Below, piece by piece: positions 6,444 to 8,201 of a DNA stretch of 8,201 bases (its first letter is position 1; each line of letters starts with the position of its first letter). Source of the stretch: Brevundimonas sp. (GTDB lineage: Bacteria > Pseudomonadota > Alphaproteobacteria > Caulobacterales > Caulobacteraceae). The notes below the pieces were generated by a model. It was not told the DNA's origin. It saw nothing but the letters and a program-made list of their open reading frames with translations, and did no database searches. The stretch lies in NCBI GenBank assembly GCA_020253595.1, contig JADCBH010000078.1, forward strand, positions 1 through 8,201, given 5' to 3'. A program made the position numbers and the translations under genes.

Positions 6444-7255
6444 CCCTTGACGCTCCCGGCCAGCATGCCGCGAATGTAGAAGCGCTGAAGCGCGAGAAAG
6501 AGGACAAGGACCGGAGCCACGGTGATCACCGCGCCTGCCATCATCATCTCGATGTCCTGCACGTGTTCGCGCGACAGGGACGCGAGGGCGACCGGCAGGG
6601 TGTAGTTCGACTGGTCTGTCAGAATGATGAGGGGCCACAGGAAGTCGTTCCAGCTGCCCAGGAAGACGAACAGGGCCAGCGTCACAAGGATCGGCGTCAG
6701 GGTCGGCAGCACGATGCGGCGGAAAATCTGCCCCTCGGTGGCACCGTCCACGCGGGCGGCCTCCAGCATCTCATCAGGGATGGATAGGGCATACTGGCGC
6801 ACGGGGAACAGGCCAAAAATAGAGGCCAGCCAGGGGACCAGTGCCCCGGCATAGGTGTTCACCAGGCCACCGGACTTCAGCATCAGGAACAGCGGAAGCG
6901 TGCCGATCTGGGCGGGCACGACAAGCGCCGCGACCAGCAGCTGGAACAGGCGGTCTCGCCCGGCGAAGCGCAGCTTGGCGAAGGCGTAGCCGGCGGGGAC
7001 AGTGAACAGGAGCGCCAGCCCGGTGGCCAGCGTCGCCAGCGCGAAGCTGTTGAAGACGTAACGGCCCATGCCGCGTTCCACGAAGAGCTCGCGGTAGTGT
7101 TCAAGCGTGGGTGCGGACGGGATCAGCGGCGGGGGGAAGTTGACCGCCTCCCCGCTCGACATCAGGCTGACCGAGACCATCCACGCGAGCGGAAACAGCA
7201 CGATCAGACCGATCGCCGCGACGCCGAGGTTCAGGAGGATATCGCGGGGTTTCAT
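6440..7255 (-). CDS. Carbohydrate ABC transporter permease, MalG-like (CUT1 family)
   Basis: This 271-residue inner-membrane protein is one of the two channel subunits of a sugar importer. It has about six membrane segments (roughly 9-31, 70-93, 105-125, 134-153, 186-210 and 236-258). The cytoplasmic EAA loop that docks on the ATPase is clear at 165-184 (EAARVDGATEGQIFRRIVLP). The tail ALQRFYIRGMLAGSVKG is the conserved C-terminus of the MalG-type branch. The ATG at 7255 is chosen over an upstream in-frame ATG at 7366: it overlaps the previous stop as ATGA, has GGAG (7263-7266) 7 bases upstream, and gives the usual MKPRD-type basic N-terminus and family length. Its own stop overlaps the glycosidase start in the same way, so three genes are coupled. 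The substrate cannot be read from the sequence. Confidence 0.95.
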   Translation of the reverse strand: MKPRDILLNLGVAAIGLIVLFPLAWMVSVSLMSSGEAVNFPPPLIPSAPTLEHYRELFVERGMGRYVFNSFALATLATGLALLFTVPAGYAFAKLRFAGRDRLFQLLVAALVVPAQIGTLPLFLMLKSGGLVNTYAGALVPWLASIFGLFPVRQYALSIPDEMLEAARVDGATEGQIFRRIVLPTLTPILVTLALFVFLGSWNDFLWPLIILTDQSNYTLPVALASLSREHVQDIEMMMAGAVITVAPVLVLFLALQRFYIRGMLAGSVKG

Positions 7256-8139
7256 GTGTGCTCTCCGCCGAGGCGACGCGACACCGCCAGCTGGAGCATG
7301 GTTACCGCGAAGATGCAGACGAACAGGACGAAGGCGACGGCGCTGGCGGAGCCAAGGTTCCACCATTTGAAGCCCTCTTCGTACATGAAGTAGAGCACCG
7401 TCACGGTCGACTGGGCCGGTCCCCCCTGCGTCATCACATAGGGCTCGGCGAAAAGCTGGAAGAAGCCGGCGACCGAGATGATCGACACCAGCAGCAGCGT
7501 CGGGGCGATGGCCGGCAGGGTCACATGGCGAAACCGGCTCCAGGGACCCGCGCCGTCGATGCGGGCGGCCTCATGCAGCTCGTCCGGCACGGTCTGAAGC
7601 ACCGCGAGGAAGATCAGCATGTTGTAGCCGAAGGTCTTCCACACCACGAACAGCAGGATGGCCGGGATAGAGGTCGCTGGATCGCCCAGCCAATCGACGG
7701 CGGGCAGGCCGATGGACGTCAGCGCCCAGTTGATGACGCCGTAGCGGGTGTTGAGCAGGTAGTTCCACAGCACGGCCGTGGCGACCAGCGTGGTGACGAA
7801 CGGGGCGAAGAAGATCACCCGCCACATCGGCCGCCACTTCACCGTCCGAGCGTCCAGCAGCAGCGCCGCGCCGAGCGAGGCGGCGATCGACAGGGGCACG
7901 CCGAAAACGGCGAACAGCACCGTGTTCTTCATCGCCTGCCAGAACAGCGGATTGCCGAGCAGGCGGGTGTAGTTATCAAGCCCGATCCAACGGAGGTTCG
8001 ACAAATCCGCGAGCGCATAGATGTCGAAGTCGGTCAGGCTCAGCAGCAGCGATGAAACGACCGGCACGACGAAGAAGACCGCCAGGGCGATCAGGGCGGG
8101 TGCGACGAAGCCCCAGGCAGCGCGTTCGCGACCCGTCAT
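7252..8139 (-). CDS. Carbohydrate ABC transporter permease, MalF-like (CUT1 family)
   Basis: This 295-residue inner-membrane protein is the partner channel subunit of the importer. It begins with a short cytoplasmic tail (MTGRERAAWGF) and has about six membrane segments (roughly 10-35, 72-95, 107-128, 158-182, 210-232 and 264-287). The EAA loop lies at 190-209 (EAARIDGAGPWSRFRHVTLP). The stretch EPYVMTQGGPAQSTVTVLYF (231-250) is typical of sugar-importer MalF/UgpA-type permeases. The ATG at 8139 has GGAG (8147-8150) 7 bases upstream, and that site lies inside a palindromic repeat. The stop at 7252 overlaps the next permease start. No periplasmic binding protein or ATPase gene is present. The binding protein is often encoded just upstream, which would be beyond 8201, and the ATPase may be shared from another locus. 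Confidence 0.95.
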   Translation of the reverse strand: MTGRERAAWGFVAPALIALAVFFVVPVVSSLLLSLTDFDIYALADLSNLRWIGLDNYTRLLGNPLFWQAMKNTVLFAVFGVPLSIAASLGAALLLDARTVKWRPMWRVIFFAPFVTTLVATAVLWNYLLNTRYGVINWALTSIGLPAVDWLGDPATSIPAILLFVVWKTFGYNMLIFLAVLQTVPDELHEAARIDGAGPWSRFRHVTLPAIAPTLLLVSIISVAGFFQLFAEPYVMTQGGPAQSTVTVLYFMYEEGFKWWNLGSASAVAFVLFVCIFAVTMLQLAVSRRLGGEHT

Positions 8140-8142
8140 TGT

Positions 8143-8201
8143 CCTTCTCCCCTTGCGGGAGAAGGTGGCCGAGCGCAGCGCGGTCGGATGAGGGGTGACA
8201 C
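8143..8201. repeat. Palindromic repeat (partial, runs off the window) at the first permease start
   Basis: A 23-base hairpin (8143-8165) has perfect 9-bp arms, CCTTCTCCC and GGGAGAAGG on the minus strand, around a 5-base loop. It is followed by a second imperfect palindrome (about 8168-8184, CCGAGCGC-AG-CGCGG core) and by ATGAGGGGTGAC at the edge. This arrangement matches a dispersed intergenic mosaic repeat common in alphaproteobacteria, of the RIME-like kind. That identification is from memory. The outer arm abuts the permease start, leaving only 3 bases before the ATG. The element differs in sequence from the 141-bp one at 6286. Confidence 0.75.

Noticed and set aside
6444..6638. Upstream start for the glycosidase at 6638
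   Set aside because: The added 65 residues are a His/Arg-rich out-of-frame reading of the permease C-terminus. The coupled ATG at 6443 is far more plausible.
7256..7366. Upstream start for the MalG-like permease at 7366
   Set aside because: The added 37 residues are an Arg-rich shadow of the preceding permease. The ATGA overlap at 7255 with GGAG 7 bases upstream gives the normal family N-terminus.
1..8201. tRNA, rRNA, CRISPR array, transposase or integrase genes
   Set aside because: I looked for these on both strands. No spaced direct repeats, cloverleaf-like segments or recombinase motifs were seen.

Overview
The window looks like chromosomal DNA from a GC-rich alphaproteobacterium. The Caulobacterales, and Brevundimonas in particular, fit best. 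That placement is inferred from the high GC content, a phasin_2-type phasin, a SPOR-tailed D,D-carboxypeptidase, and short G/C-run palindromic repeats of a kind common in those genomes. It was not tested by alignment.

Layout. Positions 1-255 hold no supportable gene. A phasin gene (803 to 312, minus strand) ends at a clear intrinsic terminator (256-288). A 285-bp divergent region (804-1088) separates it from a secreted penicillin-binding-protein-type D-alanyl-D-alanine carboxypeptidase (1089-2612, plus strand). This region carries a good promoter and a perfect inverted repeat on the phasin side, and a weaker candidate promoter for the carboxypeptidase. The rest of the window, 8139 down to 2617, is a minus-strand gene series. 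It comprises two carbohydrate ABC-transporter permeases (MalF-like, then MalG-like), a large exported multidomain putative glycosidase, and a small protein of unknown function. The two junctions permease/permease and permease/glycosidase are ATGA stop-start overlaps, so these three genes are almost certainly one translationally coupled operon. The small gene follows after 38 bp and meets the carboxypeptidase gene tail to tail with only 4 bp between stops.

How the genes may work together. The exported enzyme (two carbohydrate-binding-like beta domains, a beta-sandwich and an alpha/alpha six-hairpin catalytic-type domain) probably trims an oligo- or polysaccharide outside the cytoplasm. The two permeases would form the membrane channel that imports the product. 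The binding protein and ATPase are not in the window. The binding protein may lie upstream of 8201.

The most unusual signal is a 141-bp palindromic element (6286-6426) with perfect 27-bp terminal inverted repeats. It sits in frame between the coupled start codon and the signal-peptide core of the glycosidase gene. It is exactly 47 codons long and has no stop codon in any of the six frames. A second, different palindromic repeat at the window end (from 8143) supplies, and can sequester, the Shine-Dalgarno sequence of the first permease.
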